A stretch of DNA of 64,000 bases, taken from Leisingera aquimarina DSM 24565. Lineage in GTDB: Bacteria > Pseudomonadota > Alphaproteobacteria > Rhodobacterales > Rhodobacteraceae. Position 1 is the stretch's first letter; each line of letters starts with the position of its first letter. This document shows positions 19,039-27,781 of this stretch, one piece after another. Below the pieces are notes generated by a model. It made no database searches. It worked only from the letters and a program-made list of their open reading frames with translations, and had not been told where the DNA came from. The position numbers and the translations under genes were made by a program. Where the stretch lies: contig NZ_KI421504.1 of NCBI RefSeq assembly GCF_000473165.1, positions 558,596-622,595 of the forward strand, in the 5' to 3' direction.

Positions 19039-21489
19039 TTAGGCCTTCACCCGCTCCGATTTCGGATCATACATCGGCTTAAGCGAGGCCTCGGCCTTCA
19101 CCTTCACACCGCAGACGTCGATCTCATAGGTGGAGCCCAGCACATCCGCCGCGCTTTCGCCTTCGCACGGCACATAGCCCATTCCTATGGCAGCGCCTAG
19201 GGTGTGGCCGTAGTTGCCTGAGCTCAGGTAGCCCACATATTTGCCGTCGCGAATGATCGGCTCGTTGTGGAACAGCAGCGGCTCGGCGTCGGTCAGTTTG
19301 AACTGAACCATGCGGTTCTTGGGGCCGGTTTCCTTACGCTCCAGCACCGCGGCTTTGCCGATGAAATCGTCCTTGTCAGTCTTCACCGCAAAGCCCAGAC
19401 CTGCATCGATCACATTGTCCTCGCAGGTGATGTCGTGGCCGAAGTGGCGGAAGCCCTTCTCGATCCGGCAGCTGTCCATCATGTGCATACCGCACAGCTT
19501 GAGCCCCATGTCCTGTCCCGCCTCGTGAAGCGTTTCGAACGCGTGGCCCGCCATGTCGGCGCCAACGTAGATTTCCCAACCCAGTTCGCCCACGTAGGTC
19601 ACCCGGTGCACACGGGCAAGGCCCATGCCCAGTTCGATCTCTTGCGCGGTGCCGAACGGGTTCACCTCGTTGGAGAAATCATTGGGTGAGACTTTTTGCA
19701 GCAGCTTGCGGGCGTTCGGGCCCATCACTGCCAGCACGCCCTCGCCTGCGGTGACATCGGTGATCACCACGCGGTGCTCGCCCACATGGCGCATCATCCA
19801 GGTCTGATCGGCCAGACGGGTCACCGCCGGGGTCACCACCAGATAGGCGGTCTCGGTCAGGCGGGTGACAGTAACGTCTGCCTCAATCCCGCCGCAGGAG
19901 TTCAGGAACTGAGTGTAGACGATCTTGCCTGCCGGCACTGACAGGTTGGCGCCGCAGATGTAGTTCAGAAAGGTTTCGGCATCCGGGCCTTCGACGCGGA
20001 TCTTGCCGAAGGAGGACATGTCGTACATGCCGACGTTTTCGCGTACAGCCCTGTGTTCAGCTGCCGAATTCTCAAACCAGTTCTGGCGCTTCCAGCTGTA
20101 CTGGTATTCGCGCTCCTGGCCTTCGTTGGCAAACCAGTTGGCACGCTCCCAGCCGCCGATTTCGCCCATCACAGCGCCCTGATCCAGCAAGTGATGGTGG
20201 AACGGTGTGCGGCGCACGCCGCGGGCGGTGGCCTTTTGACGGTAGGGGTAGTGGTCGGCGTACAAGAGGCCCAAGGTCTCTTTGGAGCGCTCGAACAGGT
20301 AGTGCTTGTTTCCCTGGAACGGGTGCATCCGGGAGATGTCCACGTCGCCCAGATCAAAGGGTTTCTGGCCGTCTTCCATCCACTGCGCCAGCGCCATGCC
20401 AGCGCCGCCTGCCGACTGGATACCGATCGAGTTGAAGCCTGCGGCAACCCAGAAGTTGTCCATCTCGGGCGCCAGGCCCAGATGGTAGGCATCATCCGGG
20501 GTGAAGCTCTCGGGGCCGTTAAAGAAGGTATGGATACCCGCCTCGGCCAGCATCGGCATCCGGTTGCAGGCGGCTTCCAGAATCGGCTCGAAGTGGTCGA
20601 AATCCTCGGGCAGCTGGTCGAATTCGAACGTGTCCGGGATGCCGTTCATCGCCCAGGGCTTGGCATTCGGCTCAAACGCGCCCAGCAGGATCTTGCCAGC
20701 GTCTTCCTTGTAGTAGGCGCATTCGTCCGGCACCCGCAGAACCGGCATCTGGGTCAGGCCGGAAATACCTTCGGTCACGATGTAGAAGTGTTCACAGGCG
20801 TGCAGCGGCACGTTGACGCCTGCCATGCGGCCAACCTCATGCCCCCACATGCCGGCGCAGTTCACCACCATGTCGGCCTCGATATGGCCCTGGGATTGGC
20901 CGTCGTCGCTGACCCAATCGACGCCGGTAACGCGGCGGCCGTCCTTGGAGATGCCGGTGACCTTAATGCGTTCCTTGACCAGCGCGCCGCGCTGGCGGGC
21001 GCCTTTGGCCAGGGCCAGTGCGATGTTGGCGGGATCACCCTGGCCGTCTTTCGGCAGCCACACACCGGCAGTCACGTCGCCGACGTTCAGGTGCTCGTAG
21101 CGGGTTTTCACTTCCTCGGGGGAGATTTCCTCAACCTCGACACCAAAGGCGCGCGCCATGGCGGCCTGGCGGAAGATCTCTTCCTTGCGTTCTTCGGTCA
21201 AAGCAACGGTTATCGAGCCGCAGCGTTTGAAGCCGGTTGCAACGCCGGTTTCTTCTTCCAGCGCGCCATAAAGTTCCTGGCTGTATTTCGCCAGCTTGGT
21301 CATGTTGGCAGTTGCGCGCAACTGGGCGATCAGGCCCGCGGCGTGCCAGGTGGTGCCCGAGGTCAGCTGCTTGCGCTCCAGCAGCACCACATCCTTCCAG
21401 CCCAGTTTGGTCAAATGATAGGCCACCGAGCAGCCGATCACGCCGCCGCCGATAATGACCACGCGGGCCTTGTTGGGAAGATCGCTCAT
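19039..21489 (-). CDS. FAD-dependent dimethylglycine/sarcosine dehydrogenase-like protein with GcvT domain (paralog 2)
   Basis: 816 residues with the same layout as the gene at 6021-8477: FAD motif GGGVIG (14-19), LTSGTTWHAAG with the FAD-linking His49, FAO_M linker, GcvT and GcvT_C domains. The N-terminal 50 residues are close to paralog 1. It lies 83 bases downstream of the GbdR-like regulator on the same strand and ends in a strong terminator. With the homocysteine methyltransferase upstream this fits oxidation of dimethylglycine or sarcosine made from glycine betaine. Which N-methyl step it takes is not visible. Confidence 0.87.
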   Translation of the reverse strand: MSDLPNKARVVIIGGGVIGCSVAYHLTKLGWKDVVLLERKQLTSGTTWHAAGLIAQLRATANMTKLAKYSQELYGALEEETGVATGFKRCGSITVALTEERKEEIFRQAAMARAFGVEVEEISPEEVKTRYEHLNVGDVTAGVWLPKDGQGDPANIALALAKGARQRGALVKERIKVTGISKDGRRVTGVDWVSDDGQSQGHIEADMVVNCAGMWGHEVGRMAGVNVPLHACEHFYIVTEGISGLTQMPVLRVPDECAYYKEDAGKILLGAFEPNAKPWAMNGIPDTFEFDQLPEDFDHFEPILEAACNRMPMLAEAGIHTFFNGPESFTPDDAYHLGLAPEMDNFWVAAGFNSIGIQSAGGAGMALAQWMEDGQKPFDLGDVDISRMHPFQGNKHYLFERSKETLGLLYADHYPYRQKATARGVRRTPFHHHLLDQGAVMGEIGGWERANWFANEGQEREYQYSWKRQNWFENSAAEHRAVRENVGMYDMSSFGKIRVEGPDAETFLNYICGANLSVPAGKIVYTQFLNSCGGIEADVTVTRLTETAYLVVTPAVTRLADQTWMMRHVGEHRVVITDVTAGEGVLAVMGPNARKLLQKVSPNDFSNEVNPFGTAQEIELGMGLARVHRVTYVGELGWEIYVGADMAGHAFETLHEAGQDMGLKLCGMHMMDSCRIEKGFRHFGHDITCEDNVIDAGLGFAVKTDKDDFIGKAAVLERKETGPKNRMVQFKLTDAEPLLFHNEPIIRDGKYVGYLSSGNYGHTLGAAIGMGYVPCEGESAADVLGSTYEIDVCGVKVKAEASLKPMYDPKSERVKA

Positions 21490-21572
21490 GTCATCGCTCC
21501 ACAGTCAGTGTTTGCGCCTGATTATCATGGATAGGCGGCGCAAAATGCATCAAAAACGCCAAGTTTCCCCGG

Positions 21573-22586
21573 CTATTCTCCGGCTTTCAGGATATTTCCA
21601 GCCCCGTCTTCCCCCAGCCGGCGGCGCTTGCGCAGGGCAAAGGGGGTGATGCCGAAGAAGCTTTTGTAGAGCGAGGAAAAGCCATTCGGGAAGCCGCAGG
21701 CAAGGCCGATCTCCCGCACGCTCATGGTGGTGTTCAGCAACAGGTTATTGGCCTTAGACAGCCGCATTTCCCGGTAAAACCCGTTGGGCGTGGTGCCGAG
21801 GAAGGTCTTGAACTTGCGCTCCAGCGAGCGGGTTGAGATGCCCAGCTCATCCACGATTTCGCTGATCGGCACCGGTTCTTCGATATTGTCCTGCATGATC
21901 CGGATGCAGTGGTCCAGGTCGCTGTCGCCTGTGATCGTCGGCTTGGCACCGGCAAAGGGCTGCAACGAGGAAAAATCCCGCACCTGTTCGTGCAGCATGA
22001 TGTTGGCCACGGTCATCTGCGCCGCGGCGGAGGTGAGCCGCCCGACCAGCGCCAACACGATATCAACGGTGGACCCCATGCCGGCACAGGTCACCACCAG
22101 TCCATCCTCGCTGGCCAGGGCATGGCTGGAATCGTTCAGCCCCATGCGCTCACGCAGAAGCGCGGAATTTTCCCAATGGGTGGTCAGCCGGCCGGACGCG
22201 CCGCCCTGATCGCGGATGTAGCGGGCCGCAGCCTCGGCCAGCAGGTAGACCTTGCTGCCGCGGCAGGTGTAGCTGGAGATTACCCTGCCAAGACTGAGGC
22301 CGGGATCGTCCGGGTCCGAGTTGCCAAGAAAGAAAGCAAAATCAGCCGTCGGCTTAACCACGAAAGCTTCGGTGTCGACGCTAAGGCCCGCCTTACAGCC
22401 GACGCGCCCGCCCTGCAGGGACCGCATGGTCCATTTGAACGGCGGCTGCGCAAGCACCCGGTTGGCGATCCGCAGCACTTCGACCACAGCCGACATCTCC
22501 GTCAGCACAAACCCTTCGCTGACGATAATGTCGATGCTCCAGATCCGGGCCGGATCCGCAGCTTTGAGTTTGCCTTGAGATGCCAT
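21573..22586 (-). CDS. GlxA/GbdR-like AraC family regulator with DJ-1/PfpI-type domain
   Basis: 337 residues from the ATG at 22586, chosen for its GGGGGAT ribosome site; the open frame extends upstream but into the previous gene. An N-terminal amidotransferase-like domain (about 15-185, including CAGMGSTVDIVLAL) is followed by two AraC helix-turn-helices (about 235-330: VPISEIVDELGISTRSLERK and SVREIGLACGFPNGFSSLYK). GbdR, SouR and CdhR of Pseudomonas, which sense dimethylglycine, sarcosine and carnitine, have this layout. The position between the homocysteine methyltransferase (13-base gap) and an FAD/GcvT dehydrogenase supports such a role, though orthology to GbdR is not shown. Confidence 0.85.
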   Translation of the reverse strand: MASQGKLKAADPARIWSIDIIVSEGFVLTEMSAVVEVLRIANRVLAQPPFKWTMRSLQGGRVGCKAGLSVDTEAFVVKPTADFAFFLGNSDPDDPGLSLGRVISSYTCRGSKVYLLAEAAARYIRDQGGASGRLTTHWENSALLRERMGLNDSSHALASEDGLVVTCAGMGSTVDIVLALVGRLTSAAAQMTVANIMLHEQVRDFSSLQPFAGAKPTITGDSDLDHCIRIMQDNIEEPVPISEIVDELGISTRSLERKFKTFLGTTPNGFYREMRLSKANNLLLNTTMSVREIGLACGFPNGFSSLYKSFFGITPFALRKRRRLGEDGAGNILKAGE

Positions 22587-22599
22587 GCTGATCCCCCTG

Positions 22600-23496
22600 T
22601 CAGACGATCCGATGCCCGGCCGCGCGCAGCTGGCGGGCCAGTTCGGCAATGTGTTCCGGGCCAACTTCGCAGCAGCCGCCCACGATGGTGGCGCCCTGCG
22701 CGACCCAACCCATCGCAAATTCCGCATAAGGTTCGGGTCCCAGGTCCTGGCGCTGTTCCAGGGCATCCACAGTGGGGGCGTCCTGCAGGAAGCCCTCCGA
22801 AATCCGGGTGAAGCCGTTTGCGAAGGCCCCAAAAGGCTTACCGAAACCTCTCACGATGTTCAGTCCTTCGCCGATGACCTCTGGCCGGGAACAGTTGAGC
22901 AGAACCGCATCGGGCTGGAATTTCTCAATCAGCGGGGCAAGCGCGGCCAGCGGCTCCCCCGAGCGCAGCACTGTGCCGTCTTCGTCTGAAACAGAGACCG
23001 CCAGCCAGACCGGATTGTCCGCTTCTGCACAGCCCAGCAGCGCGCCTTTGGCATGTTCCAGCGAGGAGACGGTTTCGATCAGGAAGAGATCAGACTGCGG
23101 GCCGAGCAATTTGACCAGTTCGGCGTAGGCAAGCTTTGCCTCTTCCGCCGGCGGGCAGATGTCAGGGCGGTAGGAGGCGATCAGCGGGCCAAGAGCCGCC
23201 GCGATACGGCCCGAGCCATGGGCGTCCCGCGCTGCAGCAGCTTGCGCGGCGGCCTTGTTCAGAAGCTCTTTGAAATGATCTTCCAGACCAGCGCGCTGCA
23301 ACCGGTCGCGCAGAACCGCATAGGTGTTTGTAGTGGCAATAGTGGCGCCTGCGGCAAAGTAATCGGCATGGATCCCGCCGACCACCTCGGGCCTGTCAAC
23401 CATCACAGCGGTGGACCACAAAGGTGTTGCGCGGTCGCCGGACCGTTTGACAACCTCTTGCCCGATCGAGCCATCCAGAAGCGTGATCTCAGCCAT
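22600..23496 (-). CDS. Homocysteine S-methyltransferase family protein (betaine-homocysteine type)
   Basis: 298 residues with the zinc-thiolate pattern of the family: Cys in VLLNCSRPE (about 200) and the pair in GGCCEVGPEHI (about 275). DGSIGQE near the start and TTNTYA also fit. The family moves a methyl group from betaine, S-methylmethionine or a similar donor to homocysteine, giving methionine. Given the dimethylglycine-dehydrogenase-like genes on either side, glycine betaine is the most likely donor, with dimethylglycine as product. First gene of a unit continuing into the GbdR-like regulator. S-methylmethionine cannot be excluded. Confidence 0.85.
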   Translation of the reverse strand: MAEITLLDGSIGQEVVKRSGDRATPLWSTAVMVDRPEVVGGIHADYFAAGATIATTNTYAVLRDRLQRAGLEDHFKELLNKAAAQAAAARDAHGSGRIAAALGPLIASYRPDICPPAEEAKLAYAELVKLLGPQSDLFLIETVSSLEHAKGALLGCAEADNPVWLAVSVSDEDGTVLRSGEPLAALAPLIEKFQPDAVLLNCSRPEVIGEGLNIVRGFGKPFGAFANGFTRISEGFLQDAPTVDALEQRQDLGPEPYAEFAMGWVAQGATIVGGCCEVGPEHIAELARQLRAAGHRIV

Positions 23497-23580
23497 AGCA
23501 AACTGTCCTTATCTTGGTGCGCCTGCGCCGCCAGGATACAGGAAATGATCCGGCGGCGCGGGCTGTCTTTCATTGGGTGT

Positions 23581-23607
23581 CAGCCCGGATCATTGCGGCC
23601 CGGGCTG
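23581..23607 (-). terminator. Stem-loop after FAD dehydrogenase paralog 3
   Basis: CAGCCCGG (minus strand, from 23607) pairs with CCGGGCTG (ending at 23581) around an 11-base loop, 11 bases after the stop at 23619. There is no T run, so it may work as an RNA-stabilising or weak terminator structure. Confidence 0.5.
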
Positions 23608-23618
23608 ATGCTGGTTGA

Positions 23619-26066
23619 TCAGGCGCGCAGGCGCTCGTTGGCCGGATCCCACAGCGGTTCGTCTTTCTGAACCACTGCACGGCATTTCTGCCCGTAAATC
23701 TCGACCTCCAGTTCGGTGCCCGGCACCGCCAGATCGGTGCGCACGGTGCCCAGCGCGATGGAGGCGCCCACACGGTAGCCCCAGTCGCCCGAGGTGGTTT
23801 CGCCCACGATTTCACCATCTTTCCAGACGCAGGACATATAGGGTGCGTCGGCGTCGCCGGCCTCAACGATCATGGTAACAAAAGTCTTTTTCGGACCCTG
23901 CTGCTTTTCGCTTTGGATCGCAGTCTTGCCCGGGAAGTCCTGCGGCTTGTCCAGCTTGATGAAACGGCCGAGGCCACCTTCGAGCATGGTGAAGTCGGTG
24001 GAGAGATCGCCCTTCCAGGTGCGGTAGCCCTTCTCAATCCGCAAGGAGTTCAGCGCGTACATGCCAAACGGCTTGGCACCGCCTTCGATCAGGGCCGCGT
24101 AGATGTCACCCTGATGCGCGTTGGCGCAGTGGACCTCCCAGCCGAGTTCGCCGGCGTAAGACACCCGCGCCAGGAAGGCGGGCTTGCCTGCGACGGTGGC
24201 TTCCTGGTGGGTCAGCCAGCCGAGCGACAGATCAGCGTCGGAGATACCCGCGAACAGTTCACGCGACTTCGGACCGGTGACGATCATGGTCGCGAAGTCT
24301 GTGGTGCGGTCTGTCAGGGTCAGCCCGGACGGCAGCGCTTTGCGCAGGATCTCGAAGTCGTGCCACTGGGCCGAGCCTGCGGTGATCATGGTGAAGTGGT
24401 CTTCGCCGTGACGCACACAGGACATCTCGGTCAGGATACGGCCGCGGTCGTCCGAGAAATAGACCAGGTTCATCCGGCCTACCTTGGGCAACCCGCCGGT
24501 CACCAGGCCGCGCAGGAACTCCGCGGCGCCTTCGCCATCCAGATTGAAGCGCGAGAAGCCCGGCAGATCCAGAACACCGACGCCGTCACGCACGGCTTCG
24601 CATTCTTCCTTGATGCGCTGCTGCCACGGGCCGGAGCGGCCCCAGGTGTGGGTGGCTTCTTCAGACGTGTCATCACCCGGCTGCGCAAACCAGTTGGCGC
24701 GTTCCCAGCCGTTGTAAGCACCCATCACGCCGCCCAATTCCTTAATCTTGGCATGCACCTGGCTGACCTTCTTGCCGCGCGCGGCTGGCCATTCGTGATG
24801 CGGGAAGTGCATGGCGTATTCGTTGCCGTAGACTTCCATGCCCTTCTGGTCGCAATAATCCTGATCGGTGTAGTCGGTGTAGCGGCGCGGATCGACCGCC
24901 CACATGTCCCACTCAGTCTGACCATCGACGATCCATTCCGCCAGCACCTTGCCAGCGCCGCCGCCCTGGGCGATGCCGAAGGTAAAGACGCAGGCCTCGA
25001 ACGCATTGTCGACACCCGGCATCGGGCCGATGAGCGGCAGCCCGTCGGGGGCATAGGGAATCGGGCCGTTGATGACGCTGGACACGCCAGAGGATGCCAT
25101 CAGCGGCACCCGCTCCATGGCGTCGGTCACGATGTCCTCGATCCGGTCCAGATCGTCCGACCACAGCTGGAACGAGAAGTCGTCTGGCATCTGATTGTCT
25201 TCGGTCAGCCACTCGCCTTTGCAGTTGGGCTCGTAAGGGCCGAGGTTGTAGCCATTCTTTTCCTGGCGCAGGTAATAGGAGACATCCACGTCGCGGATCA
25301 GCGGCAGCTTCTTGCCGTGTTCCTTGCTCCAAGCTTCGACTTCATCGATCTGTTCAGTCAGCAGGTACTGGTGCGACATCACCATCATCGGAACGGTGCG
25401 GCCGCCATAGGGCTTGAACCACTCACCGATACGCTGGGCGTAGTAGCCGGCGGCGTTCACCACATAGTCGCATTCGATGTCGCCCTTTTCGGTGTGCACG
25501 ATCCAGGTCTTGTCCTCCTTCTGGGTGACGCCGGTGGCCGGGCAGAAGCGGATAATCTTCTGCCCCATATCGCGGGCGCCTTTGGCCAGCGCCTGGGTCA
25601 GCTGTGCCGGATCGATGTCGCCATCGGACGGATCCCACAGCACGCCTTCCAGATCATGGGTCTCCAGGAACGGGTAGTTCTCCTTGGCCTGTTCCGGTGT
25701 CCACATTTCCATTTCGATGCCCTGGTAGCGGCCCATCGAACAGGCGCGCTCGAACTCCTGAATCCGCTCCTTGGTGTGGCCCAGGCGGATCGAGCCGGAC
25801 TGATGGTAGTTCATCGGGTAATCGACTTCTTCACCCAGGCGCGCATAGAGCTCGGTCGAGTAGCGCTGCATGTTCATGATCGCCCAGGAGGTCGAAAAGG
25901 TCGGCACGTTGCCCGCGGCGTGCCAGGTCGAGCCGGCGGTCAGCTCGTTCTTCTCCAGCAGCACACAATCGGTCCAGCCCTTCTTGGCCAGATGATACAG
26001 AGACGATGCGCCGATGACGCCGCCGCCGATGATGACCACACGGGCCTTGGTTGGAAAATCAGACAT
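23619..26066 (-). CDS. FAD-dependent dimethylglycine/sarcosine dehydrogenase-like protein with GcvT domain (paralog 3)
   Basis: 815 residues with the same domain order as paralogs 1 and 2, FAD motif GGGVIG (14-19) and His49 in LTAGSTWHAAGNVP. The STWHAAGNVP block and much of the flavin domain differ from the TTWHAAGL of the other two, so it is a separate subfamily, probably with another N-methyl substrate. It lies 15 bases after the GFA gene, which follows the XRE-cupin regulator, so the three form one operon. The folate domain should capture the methyl carbon. Confidence 0.87.
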   Translation of the reverse strand: MSDFPTKARVVIIGGGVIGASSLYHLAKKGWTDCVLLEKNELTAGSTWHAAGNVPTFSTSWAIMNMQRYSTELYARLGEEVDYPMNYHQSGSIRLGHTKERIQEFERACSMGRYQGIEMEMWTPEQAKENYPFLETHDLEGVLWDPSDGDIDPAQLTQALAKGARDMGQKIIRFCPATGVTQKEDKTWIVHTEKGDIECDYVVNAAGYYAQRIGEWFKPYGGRTVPMMVMSHQYLLTEQIDEVEAWSKEHGKKLPLIRDVDVSYYLRQEKNGYNLGPYEPNCKGEWLTEDNQMPDDFSFQLWSDDLDRIEDIVTDAMERVPLMASSGVSSVINGPIPYAPDGLPLIGPMPGVDNAFEACVFTFGIAQGGGAGKVLAEWIVDGQTEWDMWAVDPRRYTDYTDQDYCDQKGMEVYGNEYAMHFPHHEWPAARGKKVSQVHAKIKELGGVMGAYNGWERANWFAQPGDDTSEEATHTWGRSGPWQQRIKEECEAVRDGVGVLDLPGFSRFNLDGEGAAEFLRGLVTGGLPKVGRMNLVYFSDDRGRILTEMSCVRHGEDHFTMITAGSAQWHDFEILRKALPSGLTLTDRTTDFATMIVTGPKSRELFAGISDADLSLGWLTHQEATVAGKPAFLARVSYAGELGWEVHCANAHQGDIYAALIEGGAKPFGMYALNSLRIEKGYRTWKGDLSTDFTMLEGGLGRFIKLDKPQDFPGKTAIQSEKQQGPKKTFVTMIVEAGDADAPYMSCVWKDGEIVGETTSGDWGYRVGASIALGTVRTDLAVPGTELEVEIYGQKCRAVVQKDEPLWDPANERLRA

Positions 26067-26081
26067 GTTCGCTCCCTAATC

Positions 26082-26453
26082 TCAGTCTTCTTGCGGCACG
26101 CCGTCCGCAATCTCGTAGTAGTCGCCCTTGGAGGCGGCAAAGATGTGCTTTTCGACGCTGAGACCGGTGTTCCCGTCGACAGAGCCCAAAGCAAAACTTG
26201 TGGTGTCTTCGTCATGTGCCTTCCAGAACAGGAAGGATCCGCATCGCCGGCAGCTGCCGCGTTTGGCCGCTGCGCTGGCCTCAAACCAGTTGACCGGACC
26301 AGTGATGTTAAGATCTTGGTCGCGCACATAGGCCGAGGACCAAATGCCGCCCGATTGTTTGCGGCACTGGCTGCAATGGCACATGGACGCGCCCTGCGGC
26401 TGCGCCGCGGTTTCAAAGCGGATGTCACCGCAAAGGCAGGATCCGTTGATCAT
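26082..26453 (-). CDS. GFA family (glutathione-dependent formaldehyde-activating enzyme-like) protein
   Basis: 123 residues with all the zinc-binding cysteines of the family: CLC near residue 6, CHCSQCRK (about 25-32) and CRRCGSF (about 67-73). The founding member was linked to formaldehyde-glutathione adduct formation, though many family members have other or unknown roles. It sits between the XRE regulator (nine bases away) and an FAD/GcvT dehydrogenase (15 bases). Inference: it may handle formaldehyde that escapes the folate domain. The family is sure, the role is not. Confidence 0.85.
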   Translation of the reverse strand: MINGSCLCGDIRFETAAQPQGASMCHCSQCRKQSGGIWSSAYVRDQDLNITGPVNWFEASAAAKRGSCRRCGSFLFWKAHDEDTTSFALGSVDGNTGLSVEKHIFAASKGDYYEIADGVPQED

Positions 26454-26462
26454 TATCCCCTC

Positions 26463-27032
26463 CTAGTAGACCGGCGGTGCAATCACCCAGACGGCCACTG
26501 CGGGCTCATCATAGGGATTCGACCACTGGTAAGGTTCGTGCTTAATCCGGAAGCTGTCGCCCGGACCGACAGTGAAGCTGCGGCCGCCAATCAGCAGGTC
26601 CAGCTTGCCCGAAATCACATAGCCAACCTCTTGCGTCGGCCTGTTAGCGGGCGTTTGCATCCGGGAATTCGGCTGGAAGGTGGAGTGCACCATCTCGAAG
26701 TCGTCGGTCAGGTCGGGTGACAGCAGCTCTTCGATCAGCCCCTCTTCACCCGAGCCCATCGGGCGGCGGGAACCGGCACGAACGATGTAGCCATGCTCAT
26801 CTGCGGGGGCGCCGGAATGGGCAAACAGCATAGACATCGGCACGCCTAGGGCCTCAGCAATCTGGCGCAGATCAGAGATTGAGGGTTCGGACATATCCCG
26901 CTCAACCTGGCTGAGCCAGCCGACCGAACGGTTCAGGATCGCGCCGATATCTGATAGGGTCAGCCCGCGGGCCTTGCGCAAGGCCCGGATGTCTGCCCCC
27001 AATGTCGCCGCTGCCAGGGTCTGATCGTTCAC
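26463..27032 (-). CDS. XRE family regulator with C-terminal cupin domain
   Basis: 189 residues from a GTG at 27032, chosen because GGAGAGAG lies just upstream and the N-terminus VNDQTLAAATLG leads straight into the helix-turn-helix (about 15-70: LTLSDIGAILNRSVGWLSQV). A double-stranded beta-helix cupin domain (about 110-185, PGDSFRIKHEPYQW) probably binds the effector. Regulators of this build often control amine and amino-acid catabolism (PuuR-like). It heads an operon with GFA and the FAD dehydrogenase and has four inverted half-sites directly upstream, so it probably regulates itself and this operon. Confidence 0.85.
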   Translation of the reverse strand: MNDQTLAAATLGADIRALRKARGLTLSDIGAILNRSVGWLSQVERDMSEPSISDLRQIAEALGVPMSMLFAHSGAPADEHGYIVRAGSRRPMGSGEEGLIEELLSPDLTDDFEMVHSTFQPNSRMQTPANRPTQEVGYVISGKLDLLIGGRSFTVGPGDSFRIKHEPYQWSNPYDEPAVAVWVIAPPVY

Positions 27033-27046
27033 CGGCTCTCTCTCCG

Positions 27047-27115
27047 TTCGTGAAAAAATCCTCTCGTTTTTCACGATGCCTTGAGTTCGTGAAATTTCCA
27101 AGCCTTTTTTCACGA
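27047..27115. promoter_or_regulatory. Array of four TTCGTGAAA half-sites upstream of the XRE-cupin gene
   Basis: Two inverted pairs occur: TCGTGAAAAA (27048-27057) with TTTTTCACGA (27067-27076), and TTCGTGAAA (27086-27094) with TTTCACGA (27108-27115). They lie within 85 bases upstream of the GTG start, as expected for an autoregulated XRE protein. The T-rich stretch may also contain the promoter. Confidence 0.75.
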
Positions 27116-27232
27116 GCCGCCCGCAAGCCAAGAAAAAAACCCAACGCATTCAGGCGCCGGGCTGCTTCTTTCTGGTGAAAATACCCTGGGGTGAGGCCGC
27201 AGGCCGAGGGGCAAAGCCCCTGAAAGCGCGAA

Positions 27233-27688
27233 TCAGCTCTGGCTGAAGACCTTCCGCAGGATTGCAGCCAGCTGCTCTGCGTCTTCCTCGGCAAATGCGT
27301 CCGGCTGGTCGCTGTCGATATCAAAAACCCCGATCAGCGCACCTGCGGCATTCCAGACCGGCAGGACCAGTTCCGACCGGGTGGATGAAGCGCAGGCGAT
27401 ATGGCCGGGAAAGGCATCCACATCCGCCACCAGCTGCACCTCGCCGGTGCGTGCCGCCGCGCCGCAAACACCGCGGGAGAACGAGATTTGCAAACAGCCG
27501 TGTCCGCCCTGATACGGGCCGATCTTCAACAACTCCGGCGCAACGGCGCGGTAAAAGCCGGTCCAGTTGAACCGGTCGTCGGCGTGGTGCACCTCGCAGG
27601 CGACAGTGGCCATGAGCGCGATCTCATCCGTCTCACCTTCGGTCAGCGACGCGATGGTCTTGGCAAGGGTTCCGTAATCGGCCTGCAT
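27233..27688 (-). CDS. msrC: Free methionine-(R)-sulfoxide reductase, GAF domain (fRMsr)
   Basis: 151 residues: a single GAF domain. The three active-site cysteines of fRMsr are in place, in GCLQISFSRGVCGAAART and GHIACASSTRSELVLP (about residues 85, 95 and 119). The enzyme reduces free Met-R-sulfoxide using thioredoxin. The ATG at 27688 (MQADYGTLAK) matches the family N-terminus; the frame extends 20 codons further without similarity. It is followed by a hairpin-rich spacer before the XRE gene. Confidence 0.88.
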   Translation of the reverse strand: MQADYGTLAKTIASLTEGETDEIALMATVACEVHHADDRFNWTGFYRAVAPELLKIGPYQGGHGCLQISFSRGVCGAAARTGEVQLVADVDAFPGHIACASSTRSELVLPVWNAAGALIGVFDIDSDQPDAFAEEDAEQLAAILRKVFSQS

Positions 27689-27781
27689 GTCTGCCTCTCC
27701 TTCAACGCATTGAGGGGGCTGTCTGCCCCCTCTTGACCTCACGGTCAATTCACCCCCGAGAGTATTTTTCGAAGGAGAATG

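Noticed and set aside
16471-19200. Very long open frames on the strand opposite recF-dnaN and opposite the FAD dehydrogenases (for example 23913-26720)
   Set aside because: They lie antisense to clearly conserved genes; high third-position G+C leaves the opposite strand without stops. Their products have no recognisable domains.
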